Part shown: in pieces, positions 45,757 through 56,128 of the stretch
Layout: every line of letters starts with the position of its first letter
How positions within the stretch are numbered: the first letter of the stretch is position 1
Assembly: GCA_000310025.1 (NCBI GenBank)
Contig: FN649749.1
Coordinates: forward strand, 1,170,497-1,229,135
Reading direction: 5' to 3'
Source of the DNA: Ectocarpus siliculosus
Taxonomy: Eukaryota > Sar > Phaeophyceae > Ectocarpales > Ectocarpaceae
DNA: 58,639 bases
Position numbers and translations under genes: made by a program
Notes under the pieces: model-generated
The model's input: the letters and a program-made list of their open reading frames with translations, nothing else
Told to the model about the DNA's origin: nothing
The model's database searches: none

Positions 45757-47456
45757 TTGTTGTGGTGATGATGGCGCAGGTGGCGCCGGTGGCTTCTGTA
45801 ATTGTTCTGGGTGGCGGTGATATGACCAGGTACATACAGAAGAGCGTGATGTGCACAAACAGCAGGTTGTAAAACAATCGGATTTGTTTCCGGGTACCGT
45901 TGATGATGGTTGCCAACAAAGCAAAGGCTTTAATTGTGTGCCCGAGGCCATCTCAACATCGGCGTTTCTGACCATCGTGCTACGACGTTGACCTCAAATG
46001 GTGCTACTACTGTCGCGGAGCTGGGTTTACATGTTACTCCTACGAACAGGAGTTGGGGGGTCAGTTGGGGGTGGTGGTAATGGTCCGCAGTCCCGTGCCT
46101 TCAAACAAACAAGCGTCACACTAAGGGTCAAAGGGTTGAGCTTCGTTTTTCTGCACCCGCGGCCACCGCCGTCTGTGTCTTGCAATAAACAATTTTCCTC
46201 TTTCAACAACTAAAAAAATCTGTCGCACAGGGAAAAGAAACAAAGCCACAAACGAAAAATGACGGCACTACCTGTAGCGTAGATATCGACACCAAAAAAC
46301 GTGGGTCTGTTCGCCGCTGGAGATGCATGAGAAAAACAGCTTGGTCATCATACAGCTACGAGTTCGTCGCTAACATATTCCACACATATTGGCTGTGGGA
46401 GATATGAGTTTGATGTGTGCCTGTAAGAAGAAAACAAAAACATTTAGAAGTACAGCAGTGTTTCGACAGCGACCCACACCTGCATCCCCTCGCGAAGAGT
46501 CGGCCTCCGTATCGTACCGAAACCCCGCCGGGGGCGCTGGTTCCTGAGAAGCCACGATACATGAGAGAAAACAGAGACAGGCGGTCAAGAACAGGAAAAC
46601 ATGAGGGGCAACCAAGAGATGACAACCTAGGAACCAACAAGTGTGACAACAAAGTAGAGAGAGGACGAGACCGACACAAGGAGTACATCGTTTTAGGAAA
46701 CATAAACACAAACACAGAACGACTACAATTGTACCCATTCGAGACATAACCCCAGTCGAACGGGTTGTGTTGGAGTCTGTACAGTGAGTGGAGGGAAACC
46801 GGCCGGGTACTGGGCGTATTTCAAGTCTATTTTATCCTATACACTGCAGATATCGCTTGCGGTAGTAATTATCATCTGGTCTTGTGCTCAACACCCCCAG
46901 TGACCCTGGAGGGGAGTCGGCTCTTGCCAAGGCCGGATGAACCCCCCCCCCAGTGACTACTAGGGAGCGGAGTCGACTACTCCAAAGGTCGGATCAGCAA
47001 GGATGCAGTATCAACTGGGTCGGTTGCGTACTGATTTTCCAAGTGGGGGGTACCGTACAGCGGTTGGCCCGGCTTAGCGGCCCCCTGTGTAGCAACATGC
47101 ACCGCGTAGCGACCACAAAATTGCATGGCACCACTGCACCATGACCACTATGCCGCCAATTGGCGACCTGCCCTAGTTATGGCCGTATCTCCTCCTGACA
47201 TTGCGGGTCGCAAAACCGTGCCTATCACTGCAACTAAAAACACTACCAACAACAACAAGGGGTAGTTCTCCTGCCCGACCATCAGTCACCAGCGGAGCAC
47301 GCGCAACGTCGCGGACAGATGCTGCACTGATGTTACCTTAAAATCATCTCCCCGCGTATGTCCACTCTCTCGTGTTCCGTCCAGGTTGGCCACGCTTGTA
47401 CACAACGTCACCATGGCAACCACCCCCAGAGAGCCAAACACTATTCGTACCAGCAT
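36008..47456 (-). CDS. MGAT1: Alpha-1,3-mannosyl-glycoprotein 2-beta-N-acetylglucosaminyltransferase (GnT-I, GT13)
   Basis: GnT-I adds the first GlcNAc to Man5 N-glycans in the Golgi, the step that opens complex N-glycan synthesis. Twelve exons join in phase: 47456-47337, 46543-46480, 45806-45560, 44269-44075, 42493-42352, 40533-40423, 39956-39875, 39370-39261, 38902-38711, 37911-37849, 37276-37148 and 36190-36008; 545 residues. Exon 1 encodes a type II signal anchor (short MLVR tail, then [13 protein letters not shown]); exons 2-4 form a Pro/Gly/charged stem. Catalytic-domain landmarks: [57 protein letters not shown] (metal-binding acidic triplet), [52 protein letters not shown] and [16 protein letters not shown]. 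All are well conserved, so the enzyme should be active. Intron 8 uses a GC donor (AAG-GCGAGT). Intron 4 holds the assembly gap. Exons 2-4 are less certain because the stem is not conserved. Confidence 0.9.
36181..36480 (-). repeat. Tandem duplication over the last MGAT1 intron/exon border
   Basis: The acceptor and first codons of the last exon (CGAGCAG then GAGGTGGTAGTCGAG, 36176-36197) recur at about 36347-36372 as CGAGCAG then GAGGTGGTGGTCGAG. The following intron sequences also correspond (AGGCGCG, GGTTCACACGCAGA against GGTTCACACACAGA). The period is about 170 bp. Only the copy at 36190 leads into the conserved C-terminal domain. Confidence 0.65.
37008..37115 (+). repeat. Dispersed ~90-bp repeat with A-rich end (copy 2)
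   Basis: Close copy of 11908-12003: CGCTGACGCTATGGATCC, CTCTTTTCTATAGATCGAGA and GTTGGGTCATACTG, then an A-rich run. It lies in the last intron of MGAT1. Confidence 0.6.
38436..38660. mobile_element. MITE-like inverted-repeat element (family 1), copy in MGAT1 intron 9
   Basis: Left end ACCGTAAGGTTGCGAGTCAG then GTAATTTCTCCACAACC; the right end carries the inverted counterparts (GTGGAGAAATTACGC and CTGACTCGCGAACTTATGGT). Arms of about 70 bp, no coding sequence. Confidence 0.7.
40060..40320 (+). repeat. GA / AGAC purine microsatellite
   Basis: About 260 bp of interrupted GAGA and CAGACAGA units (AGACAGAGAGAGACAGAGAG and variants) inside MGAT1 intron 6. The unit changes along the tract, so it is a compound, decaying microsatellite. 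Confidence 0.85.
41765..42275 (+). repeat. About 55-bp tandem repeat hosting a SINE
   Basis: Units share CATCG then CGACAACTATTCCGCAGAA and CATCCCAAAC-like parts: starts at about 41775, 41827, 41881 and 42262. The third unit is split at ATCGTCG by the SINE at 41890-42214 and resumes at 42215. It lies in MGAT1 intron 5. Confidence 0.6.
41890..42214 (+). mobile_element. tRNA-derived SINE with poly-A tail and target duplication
   Basis: The head has an A-box (TGGTCTAGTTGG) and a canonical B-box (GGTTCGAATCC) at tRNA-like spacing; the body is of unknown origin, and the tail is about 15 A. A 7-bp duplication (ATCGTCG) flanks it at 41883-41889 and 42215-42221. It is non-coding and presumably mobilised by a LINE encoded elsewhere. 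Related sequence lies at 48830-49028 (minus, diverged head) and 49340-49500 (plus, body only). It is not a functional tRNA: the anticodon region does not fold well and GTCAG is triplicated in the variable part. Confidence 0.82.
42755..42990. mobile_element. Diverged inverted-repeat element (family 1?)
   Basis: Contains TCGGTTTCGAAAGACAGACT and GCTCCGCAACC on the left, with GTTGAGAAATCGAGCTTAAA on the right, a weak inverted relation resembling family 1 arms. It lies in MGAT1 intron 4. The relation is distant, so confidence is low. Confidence 0.35.
43206..43231 (+). repeat. Poly-C run beside the gap
   Basis: About 25 C followed by an A run, 50 bp before the N gap. Homopolymers like this are a likely reason for the break. 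Confidence 0.85.
43283..43382. other. Assembly gap (100 N)
   Basis: Exactly 100 N, a conventional placeholder for a gap of unknown size. It lies in intron 4 of MGAT1, so the true intron length is unknown, but no conserved MGAT1 block is missing. Confidence 0.98.
43383..43890. other. G/C-homopolymer-rich low-confidence sequence
   Basis: Nearly all runs of G, C, T and A longer than three bases, with no ordinary codon structure. It abuts the gap and looks like poor-quality or collapsed sequence. Open frames here are artefacts of the runs. Confidence 0.75.
43919..44038 (+). mobile_element. tRNA-like repeat, C-homopolymer family, copy 3
   Basis: GCGCTTGGTGATGTGCGAGC, CCGGCTTTGTAGGGATGCGA and GGTCAACGGTCTAACGACTA, ending in a run of C. 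It sits in MGAT1 intron 4, a few tens of bases from the 3' end of exon 4. Confidence 0.65.
44944..45070 (+). repeat. Tandem duplication of about 63 bp
   Basis: Two adjoining units start TCAGACGAAA (44949 and 45005), continue with TTTCTCAAACCT or GCTCAAACCTG, and share GTGTGCGGGCG before ATTAGC or AATAGC. They lie in MGAT1 intron 3. Confidence 0.6.
45250..45345. mobile_element. Partial arm of inverted-repeat family 1
   Basis: CTTGTGGATGAATCGAGGCT then TTGAAATCGGTCCTGG and a G run resemble the right arm of the element at 28169. No left arm is found nearby. It lies in MGAT1 intron 3. Confidence 0.4.
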
Positions 47457-47569
47457 CCAAAATGTCCCGCGTCCCTGGAGAAACGCCACACAGCAGTGGC
47501 GGAGGCGCGAGGGGGAAAGGGGGACGTACTCATGATTTGCATTCCATAGCGGTTGGACCATTGCGCGCC

Positions 47570-47660
47570 CGGGGTGCAGGGTATACTCATAGCCGTGCAT
47601 GCTGTAGTTGCTAGACCATAGGCCTCGCATCCCTACAAAGCCGGGACGGAGGGGGCTGAT
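47570..47660 (-). mobile_element. tRNA-like repeat, C-homopolymer family, copy 4
   Basis: Reverse-oriented copy: TACTCATAGCCGTGCATGC, GTTGCTAGACCATAGGCCTC and GCATCCCTACAAAGCCGGGA. It lies just upstream of the MGAT1 start codon, within about 120-200 bp, so it may overlap the promoter or 5' UTR. Confidence 0.6.
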
Positions 47661-47805
47661 GCGCGCGGGTGGGGGCTTGTGCTGTGCACACCTGGTAAAA
47701 CTCTGTAACGTTTCACCACTTGGGGCAAAAAACGACTTATAAATAAGCCCTGTGTTTTGCCTTCCGCCTATGGCCTCGGCTGGTGCGTCAACCGTACGTG
47801 AATAT

Positions 47806-47905
47806 GCCGAGAGGTGAGCCTCGAACTCACTAGTGAACTGGCGCTCAGGACGTGGGGCATGATGCCCTTCCCAAAGCCAATGGACTGCCTACTGCGGTAA
47901 GATCT
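47806..47905 (-). mobile_element. tRNA-like sequence (degenerate)
   Basis: On the minus strand: a possible A-box (TAGGCAGTCCATTGG), a short hairpin GGGCATCATGCCC where an anticodon arm would be, and a T-arm with B-box-like GTGAGTTCGAGGCTCAC. The acceptor stem does not pair, so this is a tRNA fragment or SINE head, not a functional tRNA. Confidence 0.4.
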
Positions 47906-48550
47906 AAGACGGGAAATACCACGGCGGGTACACAAGACGTTCGAATGCAATCGACCCTGCCGGTCCCGCGTGCGGGCGAGAGAGCAGAGACAACGTACGC
48001 CGGAGCCGACGCGATTAAAAGCAGTAACGCACTGCCTCGGTGCTGTTGTCGTGACGTGGTGGGTGCGGTTCCAGTAATGGGAGTGAAAGGAGGTTCGTGT
48101 GTTCTGTGCAACTTCTCGCTGTGGCAAAGGGTGTTCGTGAGGAAAGCAGTTGCGATTTCCCCTCTCTCTTCGAAAGCTAAAATAATTACCGTGGCTACAT
48201 TTCGTGCGACAGTAGATGGTGGTCTCAACTTGCTGAGAGAGCCGAAAACCACTGCATCGATCTGGAGCGCGCGTGAGGCGGTTTCCCTTGAACGTTTTCG
48301 CGTCTAGCGCAGCTTTCATATACATGCGCTTGCTGTATCCTCTGCCCATGGACGAGTGAGGCAAAGAAGGTCCTTGTGCCAGCAGGTATTGCTCGCACAG
48401 GTACATCCTCTGTGCGGATGGTTGCTGCCAGAGAGAGAGGCGTGCAAATGCTCACATACTTCTGTGCATCATCTCTCTCCTCACATTCCTGCTGTACAGC
48501 AGTTGTACTACTCCTGTTTGCCACCCTTGGATATACCCGCGCCCCCATCC

Positions 48551-48708
48551 CGAACACCTCACGGCGCTTCGCGCTTGGTGATGTGAGAGCCTGGTCCGGT
48601 GAGAACCCGGCGCGCTCCGTCCCGGCTTTGTGGGGATATGCGAGGTCAATGGTCTAACCACTACGGCATGCACGACTATGAGCACCCCCACCACCCCCCA
48701 CCCCCAAT
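48551..48708 (+). mobile_element. tRNA-like repeat, C-homopolymer family, copy 5
   Basis: GAACACCTCACGGCGCTTCG, TTGGTGATGTGAGAGCCTGG, GTCCCGGCTTTGTGGGGATA, GGTCAATGGTCTAACCACTA, ending in an interrupted C-rich tail (ACCCCCACCACCCCCCACCC). Closest relative is the copy at 58420. Confidence 0.7.
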
Positions 48709-48935
48709 CCCTGTGAGCCCCACACCCACACATGAGACTCATCCACACTGCTGTACTATCCTTCCGCCATGAAATCGTGTGCGTTACGCATGCTGCATGA
48801 GCCCCGAGAGCCCGTTGAATGAAGCCAGCAATAAAAAGAGTCAAATCAACCCAGTCAATCAAAAAGTGGGGAAATCAATCAAGCTTTTCTTGAGGAAATA
48901 CTACTGCTGTTGCGGGAAATACATCATTTTGTAAG

Positions 48936-49028
48936 AAAAAGCTCGCTGACACGTGCATTCGAACACCTGACCTGGCCACTACAGTAGTAGAACGTTGCGA
49001 GGATGGCAACTAGACTACCAGGGCGACG
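48936..49028 (-). mobile_element. tRNA-SINE head, diverged copy
   Basis: On the minus strand it matches the head of the SINE at 41890: GGTAGTCTAGTTGCCATCCT, CCAGGTCAGGTGTTCGAATG and CAGCGAGCTTTTTCTT. The body to its left (down to about 48830) has diverged and no poly-A tail is seen. Confidence 0.6.
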
Positions 49029-49339
49029 GGCTCTCACCTTTGATACGCATTCTACACATAAAAGAACACGTGACGTACGTAATGTGTTTTCGCCTAATTT
49101 ATGGCGACAGTCCCCCCATTTTTCGTGGTGAGACGTGTACTACATCTTTTTTCGTACAACTACCAATAGCAATTTTTTCGTAAAAACCAGGGCTTATTAT
49201 TTCTTGTTCATATTATATGTTTATATGCCCCACCTTCCTCCAGGGGCCCTCTGCTGTGCGTGCTGAATTTATTTTTATCGCGAATAGGGTCCAGCCGCCC
49301 CTTCCCCTCTGCATGCTAGCTGTTGCAACTATTCTCAGG

Positions 49340-49500
49340 GAGTTCGACGATGGTTGAGCAAAACAACAATGATTCTTGTGGGCATTCATTTTATGAGTGT
49401 TTCTCTCGCTTCAGTTTCGGTTGTGGAAATGGCGCTATACACATGCGAGGAGAAGAGAGTGCTGCACTTTTCTTCACTTTTCTCGAGAAAAAAACCCAGG
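49340..49500 (+). mobile_element. SINE body fragment
   Basis: Matches the body of the SINE at 41890: TTTCTCTCGCTTC, GTGGAAATGGCGCTATACAC against GTGGATAGCGCTAGTTCGTG, and AGAAGAGAGTGCTGCACT. The tRNA head and poly-A tail are absent. Confidence 0.5.
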
Positions 49501-52030
49501 GCAAGCACCACAGAAGAGGAACCCGTCTGTGGTGTGAACACGGCTTGGAGAGCCAGCTCCTATGCATACCCTACCCGGCATGCTGTCCATAGGCGCGGGT
49601 ACTTTGAAGGTGATGAACAGCTGGTGATGAACAAGAGCAAAATAACAAATGCACCAGAGGTATGCAAAAGAAGAACTCAACGTTAGCTCACGGTCCGGCG
49701 AAGCCGTACGTTGTAGCTCCGTGTACGTACTCGATATTTTTAGATTACCACCTTGCCGCATGTACTAACCAACTACACCGGTTGACGAACACTCACCCGT
49801 GTTGTTGCGACTACATAGTGAAGTAGTGTACTGTAGCTCTCTTGCCCTCCGAAAATAATTTGTACTTCAAGTAGGAAAAACGTTGGATGAAGTAAGTTTC
49901 TCTCGCAAGATGGTCCTTCTACAAGTAGATGAAGGTCGTGTTCGTGTTCGATGTTCCACTTTCAAACACTGAAAAAAGTTCTTGCTCCTCCTGTGGGGGT
50001 ATTTCATGCCTTCCATGTCTAAAGCGCGGTGGGCGCCACTCTCCCCAACACCGAATTCCGCACGCCCTCTCCTTTACGGAAAGTACCTATACGCATACGG
50101 CACAGGGGTGCTACACGTACACATATTACAGATACTGCTGTAGATACATGAGGATTTTGGTGGAGAACTGTGGACTACCTTACAGCAGTACTTCAGCCTC
50201 AAACATAGTCCGGCAGAATACATTAGTGCTCCCACTTTCACAGCAGCCGAGTACGAATAACGGCATGCCACGCTTGGTGGACAACCCTCACAACGCCGCA
50301 GTCCTCGATGCTGGCACTATCACTGTATGCATAAAACGATTGCTATGGTTGCGGGGGGGGATGCTTCCTCATAGAAGACCTCTGCCGCGTGTGCGTCGGA
50401 AGTACGGGCGGGGGTACAATCGATGCGTGTGGTCGACTCGCCGGCGCTCTTGGCCGGCATTCTTTTCTATGCCAAACAAAAAGCAATATAACCCGAGCGC
50501 CTTCACTAGCCCCGTCGTGCGGCAGATTGACTTTGCGTCAGCATCCGCGTGCGCGTGCGGGAGGGTTGATTGCATCACACACCCCTGCCGGGGGTGAGCC
50601 GTAAATTTCATGACGGTTCGGTGTGTCGTGGATGTTACCTATATATGGACAACGGAGGCGTCGGCGGACCGGTGCTATACACCAACGTACGATTTGTTGT
50701 TGGCCGCGTGCAGGCGCAAAAAGATGAAACAGGTCGCGATAGCGGTCTTCGCACCACCTGCTGCCGCTGTCCCCTTTTGGTCGATCGGCACAGAGAGGCT
50801 TCGAAGGTAGCACCTGGGGGTGTGTGCAGCTAGGAAGGGCTAACCCCGCGCGGGGTGAGGCGGGAGGGGCGGCCCAAGGGAATGACCGCTCTCTTCGGGG
50901 AACACGGAAAAATGACAGAATCAAGTGCGCACCGACACACACGAAAATCTTGTATTAAGCAAGAACGAACGCCTGGCACTCACTGCTTTCCTCACCCTGT
51001 TGTGCTTCAGCCGGAACGGGAGCCTGCGATGTCTGACTTCGCTTGCACCACCAACGCCGCCTTGGGAAAGAGCCGCTGTCGTGGTGCCGTTCCCATTCAG
51101 TCGCTTGCTATCCGCCCTCTTCATCTCGTGTGCTTTATCCTTTCGTCAGATGGGCAACCGAGAGAGTTCGCCGGCTTTCTTTTCACCGCTACTCTCTCCG
51201 GCGTGTGGGTAAGGAGCGATGCGATCCTCGCCAAATCAAGCACCTCCGTGTGTTCGCCACTCCTCTCCAGCAACACCCTGCCTGTGTGACGGCGGCCGAA
51301 CCAGTCTAAAATCTCCGAGTCTCCTTTAGAGCGCTACCACTGCCTCTGCGTGCTGCTGCTGTGCAATGCAGACGTGCCGACGGCCCGGTGGCGAAAAAGC
51401 GGCAGAGAGATAGATGGAGGGAGAGAGAGAGAGTTGCGCCGCACATCTCCGAAAGGGCAACCGTTGTGCTGTAATAAGCAGAATAAGTTGCATGCGGTGT
51501 GTTGTAGCAGGTGTTCCCCGTGGTGCGCGATCCATCGTACGCGTAGAAGGTGAACGCACCGCTGTGCTTGCATCGTACAGCACGAGTGCTGGGGTGTATT
51601 TTCAAACAGACTTGACGCCAGATTTGACACGTTTCGGAGAACACACCGGAATCATTTCATTTCAGCAGAGAACGAGGTAGCCTGTCAGGCTAGAGTAGCC
51701 ATTTACATACAAAGGCTTTGGCTGCTTTTGTTCGCGCTGGATAAAGAGCCGAAGGGAAAACCTTGCCAGTTTGATCTGAAGCTTCTTCTCGCAAATCCTT
51801 TTTCGCACAAGAAGTGTCATACCGATGTCGATGGCCTGGCCAAAAATAAAGCGTCTTCACATCGATCACCTGATTCAGGACACAATCCAATCTGATTCTT
51901 CAATAGGACGAAGGGTCTCTGGACTCTTGGTACCTTTGGTAGCTACTCGTAATCGACGGGGTTGCTACACTGTTTCTGATCACAGCTTGCCCGGTTCGAT
52001 GTATGAGCTTGGATATGTATGTTGACAAAC

Positions 52031-55000
52031 GTCGAAGAGCCCGTTGTTCGTGGCCCCACCATGATGGTCTTCGGCACTCTGTGGATCTACATGCAGCAGC
52101 CGCAGCCGCAGCCTCAGCCGCAGCCGGCCCGTACAAGTAGTTGAACACATGAAAGGTAACTTTCCAGAACACAACAAAGGTGGGATAAATCGTCGAGCCC
52201 GTATCTAGCAACAAACGATGGCGTCGTCGCCTGCTTTGCCGACAAAATAAATTATAGATATAGTGCGCACTGGCGCCGCTGCAGGAGGAAGCCTCTCCCA
52301 TTGCGCGATACGAAACACCACACCACCACGATTTACAAAACGACATCCACACTCCGTAGTAAGTCTACGACCGGAGCAAGACTACGCCCGTTCGGGACAA
52401 TGTACAAATCCGATCTTGCCGCGGATCATTTCCGGGAGAGTATTTATAAGCAGGGAACGTGCCGAAAATGCAAACCAGTCCATCACCACAAGACTACGCG
52501 AACGTCACCCCAACTCTCAACCCCCTAGAAGTACTTCTGCTCGCCGAAGAAACCAAAATACTCCATCAACAGAACGGTTGTGCACCGCATCATCATCACA
52601 CCGGGCGGATGACCGGACCATAGCTGCTAGATGGGATCTGATTATCGTCGGTTTCATACACACGTGGGGGCGGACGTGTGCGATATGCGATAGGGAGGAC
52701 AAGGTGGGTTACAAACGGTCGGCAGCGAAGGAGGGAGAGAGAGAGAGAGAGAGAGATGGTGTGATAGAATGGGAATCAGGAGCACGCCACAGAGAAAAAA
52801 AAATGTTTGTTTTCTTGCTTCAATCATAAAGGACGGTACTGCAGTATCCGTTCACCCATCTACGCCTGGGCAGTCAACGCACGAACTCACAACTCACAAC
52901 CCATTCAGGCCGCCACGCTACCTGTAAGACAGCAGTAACCTCTACTTCGAAGTATTACGGAGAAGTGGACCATGCGCAAACACTGACTAGCATCATTACC
53001 ATGCGGTACCCCCCAAAGGACGTCTATCTTACAACCAATCTTTCCATCGGGGGCAGTGTGAGGGGTGAGTACATACGAAGTACGTCCACCGGGATAGGGC
53101 CGAAATGTGAGGCGTGGGACACGCCGAGCCCCCCACCCCCCACCCCCATCCCAACAAAACAATGGGACTACATAACTCACTTTGAAACAATGAAAAGGAA
53201 AAACGGGGGGCTCTTCCATTCTTCACGCACAGAAAAAAGCATCTGCCTATTTGCGTGGCAAGGGTACAATAAAAGTATTGGACTTCATTCGCGACTTGAT
53301 TCGCCGGCACGGACTATTGACGGCTCACCATGGTGTACCCCCTCGCCGCCAGCAGGGCGATATTTTGCGCGTACATGCGCACTTCAGCTAACTGGGGAGG
53401 TTCGTCGGTCCCCGGCGTGACGTCATGAGGAAAAGGGGTGGGGACATCATGTTAAAGTTCGGTTTCGTCGAATGCACGACTTCAAGTCGATAGGCCGCCG
53501 GTTGGAATCAACTGTTATCTTGGCCGAAAAGGTACAGTGGTGAAAGACTTTCGTTCGTTGCCGGGACAACCGTACTCGAACGCAAAACCTCCAAACCTGC
53601 GCCTAGCGTTCCGTTTGCGCTACCGGGGCGCGAGGCCGAAGTTCCACCGCACGTTCCAACAGATGCAAAAAGCCGCCTTCCCTCTCCCCCACCCCCGTCA
53701 ATTTAAGACAACTACGGTCCAAAAAGGGGAGCGGGTGTGAGGAGTAGACCGATCAGCCTAACCCCGCGAAATGAACACGGCGAGAGCATGAAGAACTTTA
53801 TGCATGTTTAGGCCGTCCCACATCGCGCAAGCATAGCTGTGACCCGAGCGAAAACCTTGGCCCACTAGTGTAGATGCCATGACGCTCACGTGTGTCAAGC
53901 GGATACGTTCTGTGCCCAAACGTAAAACTCGACACACGGACGTCATCAACTCATTTCCAAGTGGCAGAAGGTGATGCATAAAAGCAGGCTCAAAATGTAG
54001 TTTGTAGTTTTTCCTTCTTGCCTTATTTGTCCTGAGGTCGATCGTCATGAAAAAAGCCGCGGGGTAGCTGACGTCTTGCTGGAAGCCGGTCTGGGGTGGA
54101 GCAGGGGGGCCCGTGCCGCAGAGCGGGGGGAACGGGTAGGGTGGGTGTCGCAGGGGGAGAGTTAAGGTGTGCAATTTACATGCGTGTCCTGCCCCGAAGG
54201 AATTGAAACAGACGAGCACAACACCCACGTGCGAATGGTCTCAAACACTTTGATGAGCAACTTCACGTTGATACTAAGGCAAGAAAAAGGTGGTGATGCT
54301 TTTCTATGTTGGCCAAGAAGACATCAAGCGGATCGCGATTTGTCCTGGTTGTTTTAGGAAGCCACATAGAAACCCCGGGATATCGTCGTCTCAAATGTAA
54401 AAGAGTGGGTCGCTCCTTCCGTTTCCAATGGGCTTGGGTCGAGGAAGTGCAGCGATGTCCAAGGCAGCAGGGGGAAACCACACAAGCACGACGCAACCCG
54501 TTAGTTGCTGCTGGTGTTGCGGTTGTTGTTACTGTTGTTGTTAATGTTGTTGTAGTAGTTCGAAACAAAAAACCACCTCCTCATGTTCAACCGATAGACA
54601 AGTCAGCATGCGTTTTGACTCTAGATGGAGAAAGCTGAGGCACATCGTCACAGACCAACATAAACACGGTTCACGTTAACAAAATACACAAGTCTCACCA
54701 CCTCCAAGACAGACAACGCCAAGCAGGGAAACCGCGCCAACTGGTGTATGCCATCTAATGAATAGTACAACCGAATATAAAGTGTTGAAGAGATATGCCT
54801 AGACACTGTTTAGGACTCGCTGCCAGAATTGGGCGTGAGCACGGGTTCACAGCCGATTGTCTACAACGGATGGGGGGTATGTACCTGCGCCAAGCGGTGC
54901 CGAGTTGGAAACCTCTTCGGCGAGAACTGTTACAGCGTAACATGAACCATTCGAAAAAATAGAGGCATGAAAACATACCGAAAGGAAAATAAAGGTACGA

Positions 55001-56037
55001 TCATGTGGAAAAAACGAAAAAACAAAAACAGAGGCACGAAAACATGTACTCAGCGTATTTGGTAAATCCCGAAAAATATGTAGGCAAAAAAACACACTGA
55101 GAGGAACGAAAAGTACGCTAATACTCAGAGTTTGTGCAAAAAACAAAAAAATAGAGGCACGAAAACATACCGAAAGGAAGCTGAAGTACGCAAATATGTG
55201 GTACAAAACAAAACTTGTAGAGGCATGAAAAAATACTGAAAAGGAAGGGGAAGTACGCACCTTGAGCGATGTCGCCTTTGCCGTCACCATCGCCTCGACG
55301 CTAAAGTTCACCCTGTCGATCGAGACCAACTGAAAAATATCAAACGAACAAAAAAACAGGCAGAGAGACGATTATTTTTGCTTCCGGCAGACATGGTTAT
55401 AGTGCTTCCCCGATCACACCCAGACTATTGGTATGTGTCGGCACGTGTAAGGCAGAGCGCGGGATAACTCGCTCTCATTCTGAAGGAAGCAAGTCTAGAT
55501 GGCCGCGAGGGGGCTGACAACACTAGGAGCTTAAACTCAAACATGAGCGAATCAGGCAAGTACGCGTCGCCGCAAGGGCGGCACTCTGCTACTCGACCAC
55601 CACCACCTTCTCCGGTGTCAATATTTTCGTGCGCACGGCTGTCCGGTACGGTAACACAACAAAGAAGCGCCCAATCGCGGAAGGGCAGAAGGCAAATGTT
55701 TCTCCCGCACCCAAGCCTCTCCAAAGCGCGGCCAAAGGTCAGTTGCTTGCGTGGCTGTTGAATAAACCCTACATTTTCGCCTACCTGTTTATTGGGCGGA
55801 ACCAAAAGCCTTTCAAAATACACCCATCTTATCTCACATCTCATACTGAAACTAACAAAAGAGAGACTTGGACCGTCTCACCAATCTACTCCTGACTGAC
55901 CACCGCATGGAAAAAACTTGTACAAGAACACAAGTAGGGAATCAACACGGTCTCAATTACGTGGTCACCTTCCCGTCGTGGAGGGAAGTCTCGCCGACGG
56001 TTGTGTCCCCCATGCTGTTCTCGCACGCTAGCCGGTA
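52031..56037 (-). CDS. Candidate multi-exon gene of unknown function (small phase-0 exons)
   Basis: Six candidate exons on the minus strand, each flanked by AG and GT (or GC) and all in phase 0: 56037-55969, 55329-55261, 54926-54885, 54090-54022, 53391-53329 and 52078-52031. They encode YRLACENSMGDTTVGE.., LVSIDRVNFSVEAMVTAK.., FSPKRFPTRHRLAQ, TGFQQDVSYPAAFFMTIDLR.., LAEVRMYAQNIALLAARGYT.. and SAEDHHGGATNNGLFD. Three of the exons are exactly 69 nt. Third codon positions are mostly G or C, as in the recognised genes here. The 54022 exon uses a GC donor (AAG-GCAAGA). The product is not recognised; neither start nor stop was found, and the last exon is weak. Exon length regularity could reflect a repeated protein unit or chance. 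Confidence 0.35.
52732..52758 (+). repeat. (GA)n microsatellite
   Basis: About 13 GA units in unassigned sequence. Confidence 0.8.
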
Positions 56038-56128
56038 CTGCGGACAAGACAGCACGGGACGAAAAAAGAAACGCCCGCGGGGGCGGGAGACTCAGCAAAG
56101 TGGCCATCTTTGCAATGACGCCACGAGC

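Larger units (their letters stand above)
47457..52030. other. Repeat-rich region upstream of MGAT1, no gene recognised
   Basis: It contains tRNA-like repeats (47570, 47806, 48551, 48936), a SINE body fragment (49340-49500) and unassigned sequence. Long frames at 47852-48307 and 49929-50597 lack recognisable domains and are biased by cysteine- and serine-rich chance translation. The MGAT1 promoter should lie just right of 47456. Confidence 0.45.

Noticed and set aside
53758-54228. 156-codon minus-strand frame as a single gene
   Set aside because: Only the part at 54090-54022 looks coding; the remainder has poor composition and a splice donor interrupts it.
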